Positions 6,971-7,038 of a stretch of 7,038 nt of DNA are shown piece by piece. The stretch comes from Schwartzia sp. (in: firmicutes) (GTDB taxonomy: Bacteria; Bacillota; Negativicutes; Selenomonadales; Selenomonadaceae), in contig JAILNL010000187.1 in the NCBI GenBank assembly GCA_024691625.1, positions 1 to 7,038 of the forward strand, read 5' to 3'. Each line of letters starts with the position of its first letter. The first letter of the stretch is position 1. The position numbers were made by a program, and so were the translations under genes. The notes below the pieces were generated by a model that saw only the letters and a program-made list of their open reading frames with translations, made no database searches and was not told where the DNA came from.

Positions 6971-7038
6971 ACCTTTTCCTCATCTAAGAGCTGCTGCGCA
7001 AGCCCGATAAACTTTTTGCTTATGGGCAGTGTCACATC
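6967..7038 (-). CDS. C-terminal 23 residues of an upstream gene, possibly a NifH-like reductase
   Basis: An open frame enters from the right edge and ends in TGA at 6967-6969, sharing ATGA with the start of the nitrogenase-like gene. The visible tail contains LPISKKFIGLAQQLLDEE, an amphipathic helical ending. The pattern of Pro, Ser, Phe and Leu-Ala followed by a hydrophobic pair is similar in style to the last helix of some NifH/BchL/CfbC-type ATPases ('...LA..l'). Position also favours that reading, because component-2 reductases commonly sit next to their component-1 partner. Twenty-three residues cannot establish the family. An unrelated operon member, such as another ATPase or a second component-1 protein, is equally compatible with the sequence alone. 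Confidence 0.6.
   Translation of the reverse strand, partial: DVTLPISKKFIGLAQQLLDEEKV
6977..6981 (-). promoter_or_regulatory. Ribosome binding site of the nitrogenase-like gene
   Basis: The minus strand reads GAGGA followed by AAAGGT and the ATG at 6970. The site lies inside the last codons of the upstream gene. It supports this start and the four-base ATGA overlap, so the two genes are probably translated in a coupled way. Confidence 0.6.

Overview
The window is one unbroken block of co-oriented genes, all on the minus strand, so transcription runs from the right edge to the left. In transcription order it holds: the last 23 codons of an unidentified gene (6967-7038); a large nitrogenase component-1-like protein in which two homologous halves are fused in one chain (4595-6970); and then the hydrogenase maturation genes hypF (2288-4570), hypC (2034-2252), hypD (980-2044) and hypE (1-980, cut by the window edge a few residues before its natural end). 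The genes overlap or lie at most 35 bases apart: ATGA overlap, 24-base gap, 35-base gap, 11-base overlap, TAATG overlap. I see no internal terminator, promoter, RNA gene, repeat array or mobile element. This looks like the middle of a single operon.

HypF, HypC, HypD and HypE together form the complete known route to the Fe(CN)2CO group of [NiFe] hydrogenases. HypF makes a carbamoyl group from carbamoyl phosphate and hands it to the C-terminal Cys of HypE. HypE dehydrates it to a thiocyanate. The HypC-HypD complex is the iron-sulfur scaffold on which iron receives CN and CO. All visible signature residues are intact. HypA and HypB (nickel delivery), the maturation protease and the hydrogenase subunits are not in the window.

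The unusual part is the gene in front of hypF. Both halves of its 791-residue product have nitrogenase component 1 (NifD/NifK, BchN/BchB, CfbD) architecture. By eye they retain only some of the P-cluster-type cysteines and lack the Cys that binds FeMo-co in NifD. It is therefore probably not a dinitrogen-reducing enzyme, but a nitrogenase-like reductase or assembly scaffold whose substrate I cannot name. A translationally coupled gene just upstream would be the natural place for its NifH-like reductase, but only 23 codons are visible. Linkage of a fused nitrogenase-like protein to the Fe(CN)2CO pathway is the most interesting feature here.

Organism: an anaerobic bacterium is implied by the oxygen-sensitive systems. 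The strong GGAGG-type ribosome binding sites and moderate GC would suit a Bacillota (clostridial) or Synergistota genome, but there is no taxonomic marker and this is only a guess.
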